In this document: positions 1-8,167 of the stretch, piece by piece
Layout: every line of letters starts with the position of its first letter
Position numbering within the stretch: position 1 is the stretch's first letter
NCBI GenBank assembly: GCA_002419585.1
Contig: DIGJ01000016.1
Location: 1-22,704 of the forward strand
DNA: 22,704 bases
DNA from: Lachnoclostridium sp. UBA5725
GTDB lineage: Bacteria; Bacillota; Clostridia; Lachnospirales; Lachnospiraceae
Direction: 5' to 3'
Made by a program: the position numbers and the translations under genes
The notes under the pieces: model-generated
Seen by the model: the letters and a program-made list of their open reading frames with translations, nothing else
The model's database searches: none
What the model was told of the DNA's origin: nothing

Positions 1-173
1 CCTGTTCGAATAAATGCATTGGAACCGAATGATTCATACTTCGCAAGCCATTTTCGAAATGGTGTGTATGTTATCCCATATTTTGCTGCAATTGCTTCCA
101 TACTCCCTTTGCCAGTTAAATATTCCTGTACAGCTTGAAGTTTTTCTGATGGTGAGATCTTTTTTCTAGACAT
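1..173 (-). CDS. Transposase-type helix-turn-helix protein (IS3 OrfA-like), 5' part only
   Basis: The gene runs off the left edge; only the first 57 codons are visible. They read MSRKKISPSEKLQAVQEYLT and continue into a helix-turn-helix of the IS3 OrfA / HTH-23 type (basic start, then a GSMEAIAAKYGI-like helix and FRKWLAKYES). In such elements OrfA binds the IS ends and is usually joined by frameshift to the DDE catalytic part, which would lie outside the window. The start is set by AGAAGGGAG placed eight bases before the ATG at 173. That ribosome binding site lies inside a strong hairpin, described separately. The family call is from pattern and is fairly sure; the exact IS family is not proven because the DDE domain and the other terminus are not visible. 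Confidence 0.75.
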   Translation of the reverse strand, partial: MSRKKISPSEKLQAVQEYLTGKGSMEAIAAKYGITYTPFRKWLAKYESFGSNAFIRT

Positions 174-174
174 G

Positions 175-238
175 AAAAATGCTCCCTTCTAAGCATCAAG
201 TGATTTTATTATTTCACTTGTCTACCTAGAAGGGAGCA
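175..238 (-). promoter_or_regulatory. Leader hairpin that masks the transposase RBS and ends in a U-run
   Basis: On the minus strand the arm TGCTCCCTTCTA (238-227) pairs perfectly with TAGAAGGGAGCA (191-180). Above an internal loop, CAAGTGA (220-214) pairs with TCACTTG (203-197). The 3' arm contains the AGAAGGGAG ribosome binding site, and five U residues (179-175) follow it directly, just before the ATG at 173. The RNA could therefore hide the RBS, end transcription, or both, when the transcript enters from outside the element. Confidence 0.75.
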
Positions 239-304
239 TATCAAAATTCAAATTTTTCCAAAAATGAATACTTTGACACAGCTCCTTATTTTAATTGAAA
301 TATA

Positions 305-811
305 TTATCTTGCAAGGATACTTACAATCTCGCCAATGTAAAGATTGTGGTAATCTCCATTTGTGTACCATTTTTCATCAATGGAATCTAGGGTAAAATT
401 ATCTTTGGATAATGGCTGTTTACACATTTTTTTACATACCATTACGGTCGAAGCTTCATCAATAAAAGGAATTCCTTCGTGATAATTGACATTAAGCCGT
501 GCATTCGCAATCTTATCTTCATCTCTTCCGGAAACTGCACCAAGGTACTTTAGTGCACTGTGATATTCGGGATTTAGAAATGAGATGGAAAAAGTCTTAG
601 ATTGATCGATTAATTCTCTTGTGTAGCGGCTGTCGCGAACAACGATGTAAACAACATCTTTACCCCACATTACTCCAAGACCACCCCATGATGCGGTCAT
701 AGTATTTGTTTTATCTTCAGCCTGTGCTGTGATTAACATCCAGTCTTTTCCAATCATGCGAAATGGGCTAAAATCAAAAAGATCACTCGGTATTGGTTGA
801 AATGTATGCAT
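305..811 (-). CDS. Flavin reductase-like FMN-binding protein
   Basis: This 168-residue protein has the layout of the flavin reductase-like (split-barrel FMN-binding) family: an N-terminal LITAQAEDKTNTMTASWGG segment that would contact FMN, a central strand with VVRDSRYTRELI, and a SISFLNPEYHSAL stretch typical of this family. Members transfer electrons between NAD(P)H and flavin, or bind FMN as small redox proteins in the cytoplasm; the partner here is unknown. The start is clear: AAGGAGG lies six bases before the ATG at 811. The gene is monocistronic, between the insertion sequence end and a divergent operon. A promoter with a palindrome across it lies just upstream. Length is normal for the short form of the family. 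Confidence 0.8.
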   Translation of the reverse strand: MHTFQPIPSDLFDFSPFRMIGKDWMLITAQAEDKTNTMTASWGGLGVMWGKDVVYIVVRDSRYTRELIDQSKTFSISFLNPEYHSALKYLGAVSGRDEDKIANARLNVNYHEGIPFIDEASTVMVCKKMCKQPLSKDNFTLDSIDEKWYTNGDYHNLYIGEIVSILAR

Positions 812-838
812 AGCTACCTCCTTAAATGCTTTGTTTTT

Positions 839-882
839 AGTATATTCAATAAAGCACTTATTTACAAGATAAGAAGTGCTTT
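839..882 (-). promoter_or_regulatory. Promoter of the flavin reductase gene with overlapping palindrome
   Basis: On the minus strand TTGTAA (867-862) and TATACT (844-839) are separated by 17 bases, a good sigma-A promoter. AAAGCACTT (851-859) and AAGTGCTTT (874-882) form a 9-bp perfect inverted repeat that brackets the -35 box, as an operator would. Seen as RNA on the plus strand it could also fold as a hairpin followed by T residues, so a terminator role is the alternative. Confidence 0.5.
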
Positions 883-929
883 TTACATTGTTTTTATCAT
901 AAAAAATTTATTAAATTCAAACATAAGGG

Positions 930-958
930 TTCGAACTTTACTTTGACTATGTTATACT
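930..958 (+). promoter_or_regulatory. Likely promoter of the DUF624-glgB-mscS operon
   Basis: A TATACT box at 953-958 lies about 30 bases before the first gene. The hexamer 17 bases upstream is TTCGAA (930-935), a weak -35 match. The -10 is convincing and the -35 is not. Confidence 0.4.
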
Positions 959-989
959 AGAGTTAGATAAAAATAAAAGGAGACGAAAG

Positions 990-1631
990 ATGGGGAATTT
1001 TTTTGACATGGATGGCACAGTTATGGGGACACTTAGTAAGATAACAGATATCATTGTATTAAGTGTTATTTTTCTAGTTTTTTCATTGCCGATTATTACA
1101 ATAGGAGCATCATTTACCGCACTTTATTATACATCTGTGAAATGTATCAGAAGAGGTAGGAGTTATTTATTTCAAAGTTTTTGGAAATCGTTCAAAGAAA
1201 ATTTCGGACAAGCTACGATACTTTGGATTAGTGTATTAGTAGCTGGTGGTATCTTGGGTCTAAATATTTGGTTTAGTGGAAATGTCGTATCTGGAACTGC
1301 AGGATTTATTTTAGCCTGTATTTATGCAATGATGGCTTTTACCTTTTCAATCGTTACGGTATATATTTTTCCACTAGTGTCCAGATTTAGTATGACTAAG
1401 AAAAAATTGGTTTCTACTGCATTTTATATGGCAATCAAGCATTTGCCATATAGCATTTTATTAGTACTTATCTTTATGGCTTCTTTGGTAGCATCTTATA
1501 TTATTCCTGTGCTAATCTTTATTTTGCCGGCAGCAGGAACTTTATTATTTTCTTTGCCAATGGAGCGTGTACTAAAAAAGTATATGCCAGCATCTGAGGA
1601 TACTTCAATAGATAAGTGGTATTTAGAGTAA
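990..1631 (+). CDS. DUF624 / YesL-like membrane protein
   Basis: This 213-residue integral membrane protein starts with MGNFFDMDGTVMGTLSKI. Four to five hydrophobic segments follow (about residues 18-45, 75-95, 103-130, 150-180 and 175-190). The start, with an FF.MDG box, then DIIVLSVIFLVFSLPIITIG and YY.S.KCIRRG, is typical of the DUF624/YesL family. Such genes often lie beside carbohydrate transport or degradation genes in Firmicutes; their molecular role is not known. Here it is the first gene of a plus-strand operon, 28 bases before glgB, which fits a link to sugar or glycogen metabolism. The start is supported by AAAGGAG seven bases before the ATG. Confidence 0.75.
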   Translation: MGNFFDMDGTVMGTLSKITDIIVLSVIFLVFSLPIITIGASFTALYYTSVKCIRRGRSYLFQSFWKSFKENFGQATILWISVLVAGGILGLNIWFSGNVVSGTAGFILACIYAMMAFTFSIVTVYIFPLVSRFSMTKKKLVSTAFYMAIKHLPYSILLVLIFMASLVASYIIPVLIFILPAAGTLLFSLPMERVLKKYMPASEDTSIDKWYLE

Positions 1632-1659
1632 TAAAAATCAATGGTAAAGGGTGAGATTT

Positions 1660-3648
1660 ATGGATCAGAATCTATGTAATGAAAGCGAATTGGAACCGAC
1701 GATGGATAATCTGGATATTAGCCGTTTTGAGCATGGAATTCACTATACGATTTATGAGTTGATGGGTGCACACCTAATGGAACAAGGCGGCGTAAAAGGG
1801 GTTAATTTTGTAGTATGGGCACCAAATGCAAGTGGAGTGAGCGTAGTTGGTAATTTTAATGGATGGGATGCTATGCTTCATCCGATGAAATGTATTTATG
1901 ACTCAGGAATTTATGAACTATTTATTCCTAATATCAAGGAAGGAATGATTTATAAGTATAGCATTAAGCTTCCAAATGGTCTTTCGATGCTAAAAGCGGA
2001 TCCATATGCGTTTGGAGGAGAAAAAAGACCGAATAATGCCAGCGTTGTATGTAATCTAAAGCGTTTTCGCTGGTCGGACGCTTCATGGCTAAAAAAGCGC
2101 AAGAACTTCGACATAAAAAAAGAACCGATGTCAATTTACGAAGTACATCTAGGCTCTTGGAAGAAACCGATACTTAAGGGGGTAGAACCAAATGAATGTT
2201 TCTACAATTATCGGGATATCGCTCCAATATTAGCCGATTATGTAAAAAAAATGGGATATACCCATATAGAATTGTTGCCAGTTATGGAACATCCATTTGA
2301 TGGTTCCTGGGGGTATCAGGTAACCGGATATTATGCACCAACGGCACGTTTTGGTAGCCCGGATGACTTTATGTTCTTTGTCAATTACATGCATCGTGCA
2401 GGAATTGGAGTAATACTCGATTGGGTACCGGCTCATTTTCCAAGAGATGCATTTGGACTTGCTTCTTTTGATGGAACCTGTTTATATGAAAATAGTGACC
2501 CAAGACGGGGAAGTCATCCACATTGGGGAACGTTGATTTTTGATTATGGAAGACCACAGGTTTCGAATTTCCTTATCGCAAATGCATTATTTTGGGTAGA
2601 AAAATATCATGCAGATGGAATACGAATGGATGCAGTCGCTTCGATGCTATACTTGGATTATGGAAAAGAAGCTGGGGAATGGCTTCCTAATATTTATGGT
2701 GGAAATGAAAATCTAGAAGCCATCGAATTACTAAAGCACCTGAATTCGATTCTAAAAAAGCGAGAAGACGGGGCTATTTTAATTGCAGAAGAATCTACAT
2801 CCTGGCCAATGATAACGAGAGATGTTGAAAAAAATGGTTTGGGATTTGATCTAAAATGGAATATGGGCTGGATGAATGATTTTCTTGATTATATGAAAAC
2901 GGATCCATTGTTTCGAAGTGGAAAACAAGGGGAGCTTACGCTTAGTATGATATATGCTTATAGTGAGAACTTCCTTTTAGTTTTGTCACATGATGAAGTG
3001 GTACATGGAAAAGGTTCTATGATTCAAAAGATGCCGGGGGATTACGATGATAAATTTGCAAATCTTCGGGTGGCTTTTGGATATATGATGACGCATCCAG
3101 GAAAGAAACTAATTTTTATGGGTCAAGAATTTGCCCAATTCTCGGAATGGAATGAGTCAAAGGAACTGGATTGGTTTTTAGTGGATGAATATGAGAATCA
3201 TCAGAAAATGCAAGCTTATGTAAAGTCACTCAATACTTTTTATCTGGATTATCCGGCCTTGTATCAAAAGGATTTTTCGGAGGATGGATTTGAATGGATT
3301 AGCAGCTTAGATGGAAAGCATAGCATCATTGCTTTTGTACGCAGGGGAGAATGCGAAACGGATGATTTACTTGTCGTTTGCAATTTTACGCCTGTGGTAC
3401 GCAAAAACTTCAGAGTTGGAGTACCGCATCCAGGAAAATACAAGGAAACCTTCAATAGTGACCGAAAAGAATTTGGAGGGTCTTCGAATGTAAATACAAG
3501 GCAAAAAGTTTCAAAAAATATACCATGGGATGGAAGAAAAAATTCAATAGAAATAACACTTCCTGGACTTGGAATCTGCGTTTTTACCTGCAAGTATCAA
3601 AAAAAGGAAGTAGTACAAAAAACAAAGGACAAAGGAACAGACAAGTAA
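1660..3648 (+). CDS. glgB: 1,4-alpha-glucan branching enzyme
   Basis: Glycogen branching enzyme: it cuts alpha-1,4 chains and rejoins them as alpha-1,6 branches, in the cytoplasm. The 662-residue protein has an N-terminal CBM48 domain (about residues 20-115, with VVWAPNASGVSVVGNFNGW), then a GH13 barrel and a C-terminal beta domain. Catalytic regions are intact: DWVPAHFPRD near 254, GIRMDAVAS with nucleophile Asp324, IAEES with the acid/base Glu near 377, and SHDEVVHGKG with His444-Asp445. I place the start at the ATG at 1660 because AAAGGGTGAG lies at the right distance. An in-frame GTG at 1651 would overlap that ribosome binding site and has none of its own. No other glg genes lie in the window. 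The gene sits between a DUF624 protein and an MscS channel, with short gaps that suggest co-transcription. Confidence 0.95.
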   Translation: MDQNLCNESELEPTMDNLDISRFEHGIHYTIYELMGAHLMEQGGVKGVNFVVWAPNASGVSVVGNFNGWDAMLHPMKCIYDSGIYELFIPNIKEGMIYKYSIKLPNGLSMLKADPYAFGGEKRPNNASVVCNLKRFRWSDASWLKKRKNFDIKKEPMSIYEVHLGSWKKPILKGVEPNECFYNYRDIAPILADYVKKMGYTHIELLPVMEHPFDGSWGYQVTGYYAPTARFGSPDDFMFFVNYMHRAGIGVILDWVPAHFPRDAFGLASFDGTCLYENSDPRRGSHPHWGTLIFDYGRPQVSNFLIANALFWVEKYHADGIRMDAVASMLYLDYGKEAGEWLPNIYGGNENLEAIELLKHLNSILKKREDGAILIAEESTSWPMITRDVEKNGLGFDLKWNMGWMNDFLDYMKTDPLFRSGKQGELTLSMIYAYSENFLLVLSHDEVVHGKGSMIQKMPGDYDDKFANLRVAFGYMMTHPGKKLIFMGQEFAQFSEWNESKELDWFLVDEYENHQKMQAYVKSLNTFYLDYPALYQKDFSEDGFEWISSLDGKHSIIAFVRRGECETDDLLVVCNFTPVVRKNFRVGVPHPGKYKETFNSDRKEFGGSSNVNTRQKVSKNIPWDGRKNSIEITLPGLGICVFTCKYQKKEVVQKTKDKGTDK

Positions 3649-3672
3649 AGAAGTGAGAGGAATAATAGAAAT

Positions 3673-4524
3673 ATGCAGACAGATGATGTAGCAGAAAATG
3701 TAAAAGAAGTGGCGGAATGGATCGTTAATTTCAAAGAGTCGGCCATACAATTTGGAATACGTCTAGTAATTGCCCTTGTTTTTGTTATCGTTGGGAGAAA
3801 AATGATCAAATGGATAAAGAAACTCATTAATCGTTCGTTTGATCGCGCGAATATGGATCAAGGTGTGCATAAATTCCTTATTTCGTTAATTGGGATATCA
3901 CTTAATGTTGTGATGATTGTTGTTGCTGTCCGAATACTTGGCGTAGAAAGCAGTTCCTTGGCAGCAATTATAGGATCTGCTGGCCTTACGGTTGGACTTG
4001 CTTTACAAGGAAGCCTTTCCAATTTTGCTGGTGGCGTTTTGATTTTAATTATGAAGCCATTTCGAATGGGAGATTATATTATATCAAATGGTATGGAAGG
4101 CACGGTTACCAGTATTGATATTTTCTATACAAGACTCCTTACCGTTGATAACCAAAAAGTAGTGATACCAAATGGTGGTTTATCAAACTCAAGCATTGTG
4201 AATGTTACAAATGAAGAAGTACGTCGTTTGGATTTGGTGGTGCCGGTTTCCTACGACAGTGATATCAAGAAAGTAAAGCACATTTTGAGTCAATTGATAG
4301 AGAACGAGGAACTCGTATTAAAAGAAGAACCGATAACCATTTATGTAGAAGGTTTTAAGGAAAGCTCGATTGCAATCGGTATTCGAATGTGGACAAACAA
4401 GGAAAATTATTGGAACCTAAAGTGGAATTTGCTTGAAAAAATCAAAGAAACATTTGATGATGAGAAAATTTCAATTCCTATGAAGCAATTGGATATAAAC
4501 ATTAAATCCGACAGTATTAATTAA
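3673..4524 (+). CDS. mscS: Small-conductance mechanosensitive channel, MscS family
   Basis: MscS-type channel that opens under membrane tension and lets solutes out after osmotic downshock. The 283 residues show three transmembrane segments: TM1 about 25-45, TM2 about 65-90, and a TM3 pore helix about 95-135 with the Ala/Gly-rich pattern AAIIGSAGLTVGLALQGSLSNF and the kinked part reaching GGVLILIMKPFRMGDYI. The beta domain follows with VVIPNGGLSNSSIVN, the classic 'IPN' motif, and an alpha/beta C-terminus. Length matches the minimal MscS class. The gene starts 24 bases after glgB and is the last of the operon; a terminator follows at 4619. GAGAGG is present upstream but about 13 bases from the ATG, so initiation may be modest. 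Confidence 0.92.
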   Translation: MQTDDVAENVKEVAEWIVNFKESAIQFGIRLVIALVFVIVGRKMIKWIKKLINRSFDRANMDQGVHKFLISLIGISLNVVMIVVAVRILGVESSSLAAIIGSAGLTVGLALQGSLSNFAGGVLILIMKPFRMGDYIISNGMEGTVTSIDIFYTRLLTVDNQKVVIPNGGLSNSSIVNVTNEEVRRLDLVVPVSYDSDIKKVKHILSQLIENEELVLKEEPITIYVEGFKESSIAIGIRMWTNKENYWNLKWNLLEKIKETFDDEKISIPMKQLDINIKSDSIN

Positions 4525-4618
4525 TACCAAAATGAAACAATGTATGAAAATGTAATTAAAAAATATGTAAAAACTCTTTTCAAGGAAAGAGAAAAGTGGT
4601 ATTTTACTCTTAGAACAA

Positions 4619-4657
4619 GGGCGTTCTCATATAACAGAATGAGAATGCCTTTTTTTA
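4619..4657 (+). terminator. Terminator after mscS
   Basis: A 12-bp stem (4619-4630 with 4639-4650, one G-U pair) has an 8-base loop and is followed by a run of T residues to 4656. It ends the DUF624-glgB-mscS operon and insulates glnN. Confidence 0.85.
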
Positions 4658-4752
4658 ATTTAATAGCAATAGTTATGATAAAATAAGAAATCAGATTTTT
4701 TCAAGTAAACAGGGAATAATTTTCTTGCGAATAAAGGAAAGGAAGGTCTAGT

Positions 4753-6864
4753 ATGGAAAAGAATGTAATCGAACAAGTTTTTGCAAAAGATGTTTTTAAT
4801 GATGCAGTTATGAGGGAACGTCTTCCAAAACCAATCTATAAGAAATTAAAAGAAACCATCGACAAAGATATGGAGCTTGACTCAGATATTGCTGGTGCAG
4901 TTGCACATGCAATGAAGGAGTGGGCACTTGAGCGAGGTGCGACTCATTATACACATTGGTTCCAGCCAATGACAGGAATTACGGCAGAAAAACATGATTC
5001 CTTTCTATCACCAACCAGTGATGGCGGCGTTATGATGGAATTCTCCGGAAAAGAATTGGTAAAGGGTGAACCAGATGCTTCGTCTTTCCCATCTGGAGGA
5101 CTACGTGCAACCTTTGAAGCAAGAGGCTATACTGCTTGGGATTGTACTTCACCAGCCTTCTTAAAAGAAGATGCTGCAGGTGTTACCTTATGTATTCCAA
5201 CTGCATTCTGTGCCTATACAGGAGAAGCTTTGGATAAAAAGACTCCACTTCTTCGTTCCATGGAAGCTATTAGCAATCAGGCAGTTCGCGTTCTTAAGCT
5301 GTTTGGACATGATGATGTTGAAAATGTATCTTGTTCCGTAGGACCAGAGCAGGAATACTTCTTAATCGACCGTGAAAAATACTTAAAAAGAGATGATTTA
5401 ATTTATACAGGACGTACTTTATTTGGCGCAATGCCTCCAAAGGGCCAGGAATTAGATGACCATTATTTTGGTTCCATCAAAGAAAGAATTGCATCTTTCA
5501 TGAAAGAGTTAAATCTTGAATGTTGGAAACTTGGTATTCTTGCAAAGACACAACATAATGAAGTTGCTCCAGCACAGCATGAAATGGCTCCAATATTCTC
5601 AACAGCAAATATCGCAACAGATCACAATCAGCTAGTTATGGAACTGATGAAGAAAGTGGCGAAGCGTCATGGTTTGGAATGCTTACTTCATGAAAAACCA
5701 TTTGCAGGAGTAAATGGTTCTGGTAAACATGACAACTGGTCTTTGGTTACCAATACAGGTAAGAATCTATTAGACCCAGGTAAGACACCTCATGAAAATA
5801 TTCAATTTTTACTTATTTTAGCTGCAGTAATTCGTGCAGTGGATGAAAATGCAGGACTTCTACGTCTTTCTGCTTCAAATCCAGGAAACGATCATCGTCT
5901 TGGAGCAAATGAAGCACCACCTGCCATTATCTCCATCTATTTGGGAGAACAATTACAGGATGTTATTTCACAGTTGATCGAGACTGGTGAAGCAAAATCC
6001 AGTAAGCAGGGTGGAAGATTAAACACTGGTGTAAATACATTACCTGACTTTAAAAAGGATGCAACGGACCGCAACCGTACTTCACCATTTGCATTTACAG
6101 GAAATAAATTTGAATTCCGTATGGTAGCTTCTTCTCTTTCTGTAGCAGGACCAAACACGGTATTAAATACAATCGTTGCTGATGTTTTATCCGATATGGC
6201 AGATCAATTAGAGAAGGCAGATAATTTCGATCTTGCTGTTCATGACTTAATTAAGAAAACATTATCCGATCATGAAAGAGTTATCTTTAACGGAAATGGA
6301 TATTCCGAAGGATGGTTAAAAGAAGCCCAGGAGCGTGGTCTTCCAAATGTTAAGACAATGGTAGATGCAATTCCATTCCTTGTGGAAGAAAAAACAGTTT
6401 CTATGTTCGAAAAATATCATGTACTCTCTAGAACAGAGCTTGAATCACGTGCAGAAATTCATTATGAGGCATATGCGAAAGCGATTAACATTGAAGCTAA
6501 GACCATGATTGATATGGTTAATAAAAAATATATACCTAGTATCATTCAATATACGACCAATTTGGCAAAGTCGATTAATGAAATTAAGAGTGCTTGTGAC
6601 ATAGCAGATACTTCCGTACAAGAAGGACTTTTAAAAGAAAGCTCTTCATTACTTGCGAATGTAAAAGAAGCATTAGAAAACTTAAAAGTAGTGACGAAAA
6701 CAGCTGGTGATATCGAAGAAGCAAAAGAACAGGCAATCTACTTTAAGGATGTTGTATTTGAAGCAATGGGTAATTTGAGAAAACCAGTAGATGAGCTAGA
6801 AATGGTTGTTGATAAGAAGTATTGGCCTGTGCCATCTTATGGTGATATGTTATTTGAAGTATAA
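4753..6864 (+). CDS. glnN: Glutamine synthetase, type III (GlnN)
   Basis: Type III glutamine synthetase, which joins ammonia to glutamate at the cost of ATP; family members form large double-ring dodecamers in the cytoplasm. At 703 residues it has the usual GSIII length, much longer than type I (about 470). The N-terminal GSIII-specific domain is present (residues 1-160, with HYTHWFQPMTG and SSFPSGGLRATFEARGYTAWD). The catalytic core follows: GPEQEYFLID near 197, NEVAPAQHEMAP near 269 (metal and substrate binding), NGSGKHDNWS near 320 and NPGNDHRLGANEAPPAI near 376. A helical C-terminal domain holds MVDKKYWPVPSYGDML. The start has GGAAAGGAAGG about eight bases upstream. It is monocistronic, ending in a shared terminator with the converging ldh. 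No PII or GlnR-like gene is nearby, and I see no clear regulatory box upstream. Confidence 0.95.
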   Translation: MEKNVIEQVFAKDVFNDAVMRERLPKPIYKKLKETIDKDMELDSDIAGAVAHAMKEWALERGATHYTHWFQPMTGITAEKHDSFLSPTSDGGVMMEFSGKELVKGEPDASSFPSGGLRATFEARGYTAWDCTSPAFLKEDAAGVTLCIPTAFCAYTGEALDKKTPLLRSMEAISNQAVRVLKLFGHDDVENVSCSVGPEQEYFLIDREKYLKRDDLIYTGRTLFGAMPPKGQELDDHYFGSIKERIASFMKELNLECWKLGILAKTQHNEVAPAQHEMAPIFSTANIATDHNQLVMELMKKVAKRHGLECLLHEKPFAGVNGSGKHDNWSLVTNTGKNLLDPGKTPHENIQFLLILAAVIRAVDENAGLLRLSASNPGNDHRLGANEAPPAIISIYLGEQLQDVISQLIETGEAKSSKQGGRLNTGVNTLPDFKKDATDRNRTSPFAFTGNKFEFRMVASSLSVAGPNTVLNTIVADVLSDMADQLEKADNFDLAVHDLIKKTLSDHERVIFNGNGYSEGWLKEAQERGLPNVKTMVDAIPFLVEEKTVSMFEKYHVLSRTELESRAEIHYEAYAKAINIEAKTMIDMVNKKYIPSIIQYTTNLAKSINEIKSACDIADTSVQEGLLKESSSLLANVKEALENLKVVTKTAGDIEEAKEQAIYFKDVVFEAMGNLRKPVDELEMVVDKKYWPVPSYGDMLFEV

Positions 6865-6937
6865 TTCTCCATAGCATATAAGAAGTGATAAGATTATTGA
6901 AGGAAATTACTATAGCATACAGTGAAGTTCTTCCTTT

Positions 6938-7006
6938 CAAAAACATCTAGATTCTAAAATTATCTTCAAAAAGTAGAAGTTAATTTCAGAATCTAGATGT
7001 TTTTTT
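6938..7006. terminator. Bidirectional terminator between glnN and ldh
   Basis: AAACATCTAGATTCT (6941-6955) pairs with 6988-7002 over 15 perfect bases. The stem continues inward by six and then four more pairs with single mismatches, leaving an 8-base loop. T residues follow on the plus strand (to 7006), and A residues precede the stem, giving a U-run for the minus strand. It serves both converging genes. Confidence 0.9.
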
Positions 7007-7026
7007 GTAATAATAGTAGGCTATAA

Positions 7027-7974
7027 TTACATGATTCGAGATGAATATTCACGAATCAGTTGAACAGAAGTTTTAAAATTTGTAAGTTCTTCCTCTGTCA
7101 TATGAATCTCTAGTACATCGGCTGCACCAGTTCTGTTAAGAATCGTAGGAACGCCTGCAAATACACCAGATTCGCCGTATTCTCCTTCTAGCAGTGTTGA
7201 TACGGGTATAATGCGATTCTCATCATATAGGATTGCTTTAATGATTCCTACACATGCAGAAGCAATACCATAATAGGTAGTTCCTTTTCGGTTGTAGATT
7301 TCCCAACCTTCTCTGGTTGTTTTTCGCACGATTTCATCTAAATTAACGTCACCAACTAGTTCACGGTTATCCTGTATAATATCATTGAAATGCTTTCCTG
7401 CAATGGTTACGGTTGACCATGGAACCATTTGAGAATCACCATGTTCTCCCATGGAATAAGCATAAACACTTCTTGGATCCACATTTACCACTTCTGCAAT
7501 AAAGTTTTGCAACCTTGCAGTATCAAGAGCAGTTCCAGTTCCTATGACTTGATTTTTTGGTAGTCCGGAAAGTTGATGTACGAAATGTGCGATCATGTCC
7601 ACTGGATTAGAAACAACGATAAAGATGCCGTCAAATCCACTGGCCATAACTGGTTCAACAATGGATTTTGTTATTTTTGCACTGATTTCCAATGTGTCAA
7701 GTCTTGTCTGTCCTGCCTTTGGTGGTGCTCCTGCTGTAATTACAATGATATCTACTTCTTTACAATCTGCGTATGTCCCAGTAGTAACCTTAACATTTCG
7801 ATCCAGATATTTAATGGTATCTCGAAGATCAAGTACTTCTCCAAGCGCTTTTTCTTCATTAATATCAATCATCAAAATCTCATCACATACTCCTTGTGTC
7901 ACTAAACTAAATGCGATAGAGGATCCAACTAATCCACAACCAATGACTGCAATTTTTGATTTTTTTATAATCAT
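7027..7974 (-). CDS. ldh: L-lactate dehydrogenase-like 2-hydroxyacid dehydrogenase
   Basis: NAD-dependent dehydrogenase of the LDH/MDH superfamily, reducing a 2-oxo acid (probably pyruvate to L-lactate) to reoxidise NADH in fermentation. The 315 residues show the NAD loop GCGLVGSS (12-19), an acidic MIDIN end of strand 2 favouring NAD, SNPVDMIAH (122-130), LDTARL with Asp151/Arg154, and GEHGDSQ with catalytic His178. Arg91 is the likely catalytic-loop arginine. The specificity position, Gln102 in classical LDH, reads as proline (Pro85 in GAPPKAGQTR), so the substrate may be a larger 2-oxo acid, as in L-hydroxyisocaproate dehydrogenases. The start at 7974 has AAGAAAGGAT six bases upstream; an upstream in-frame start at 8013 lacks one. 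The gene is monocistronic and sits downstream of typA, separated by the typA terminator. Confidence 0.85.
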   Translation of the reverse strand: MIIKKSKIAVIGCGLVGSSIAFSLVTQGVCDEILMIDINEEKALGEVLDLRDTIKYLDRNVKVTTGTYADCKEVDIIVITAGAPPKAGQTRLDTLEISAKITKSIVEPVMASGFDGIFIVVSNPVDMIAHFVHQLSGLPKNQVIGTGTALDTARLQNFIAEVVNVDPRSVYAYSMGEHGDSQMVPWSTVTIAGKHFNDIIQDNRELVGDVNLDEIVRKTTREGWEIYNRKGTTYYGIASACVGIIKAILYDENRIIPVSTLLEGEYGESGVFAGVPTILNRTGAADVLEIHMTEEELTNFKTSVQLIREYSSRIM

Positions 7975-8085
7975 AGTAATCCTTTCTTGGTTCATATTTT
8001 CCATATATAGCAAATAGTACTATAAAAGTAAGACTTGCTACAAGTATTTTTTCTTGTTTTGTCATTCTATTATGCTGTTTGTCAT

Positions 8086-8126
8086 TAAAAAAGGCAGGAA
8101 TGCGATATAGCGAAGCATTCCTACCT
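8086..8126 (-). terminator. Terminator after typA
   Basis: On the minus strand a 12-bp stem (8126-8115 with 8103-8092, one mismatched or wobble pair) has an 11-base loop and is followed by seven T residues (8092-8086). It lies 40 bases past the typA stop and upstream of ldh, so the two genes are separate units. Confidence 0.88.
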
Positions 8127-8167
8127 CAAATTAAAAAGCAATTACGTTTGAACTAAAATTGTTTGTC

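Larger units (their letters stand above)
1..284 (-). mobile_element. Insertion sequence end (partial)
   Basis: The transposase-type start, its hairpin leader and an end-like sequence at 271-284 (minus strand GAGCTGTGTCAAAG) together look like one end of an insertion sequence that continues past base 1. The outer boundary near 284 is an inference from similarity to common IS termini. The matching end and the target duplication are outside the window, so neither can be checked here. Confidence 0.5.

Noticed and set aside
4573..4598. Hairpin CTCTTT/AAAGAG just after mscS
   Set aside because: The stem is only six pairs and no T-run follows; the strong terminator at 4619 explains the end of the operon.
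7573..8017. Plus-strand open frames opposite ldh
   Set aside because: No RBS and no family pattern; the minus strand holds a complete dehydrogenase with all motifs.
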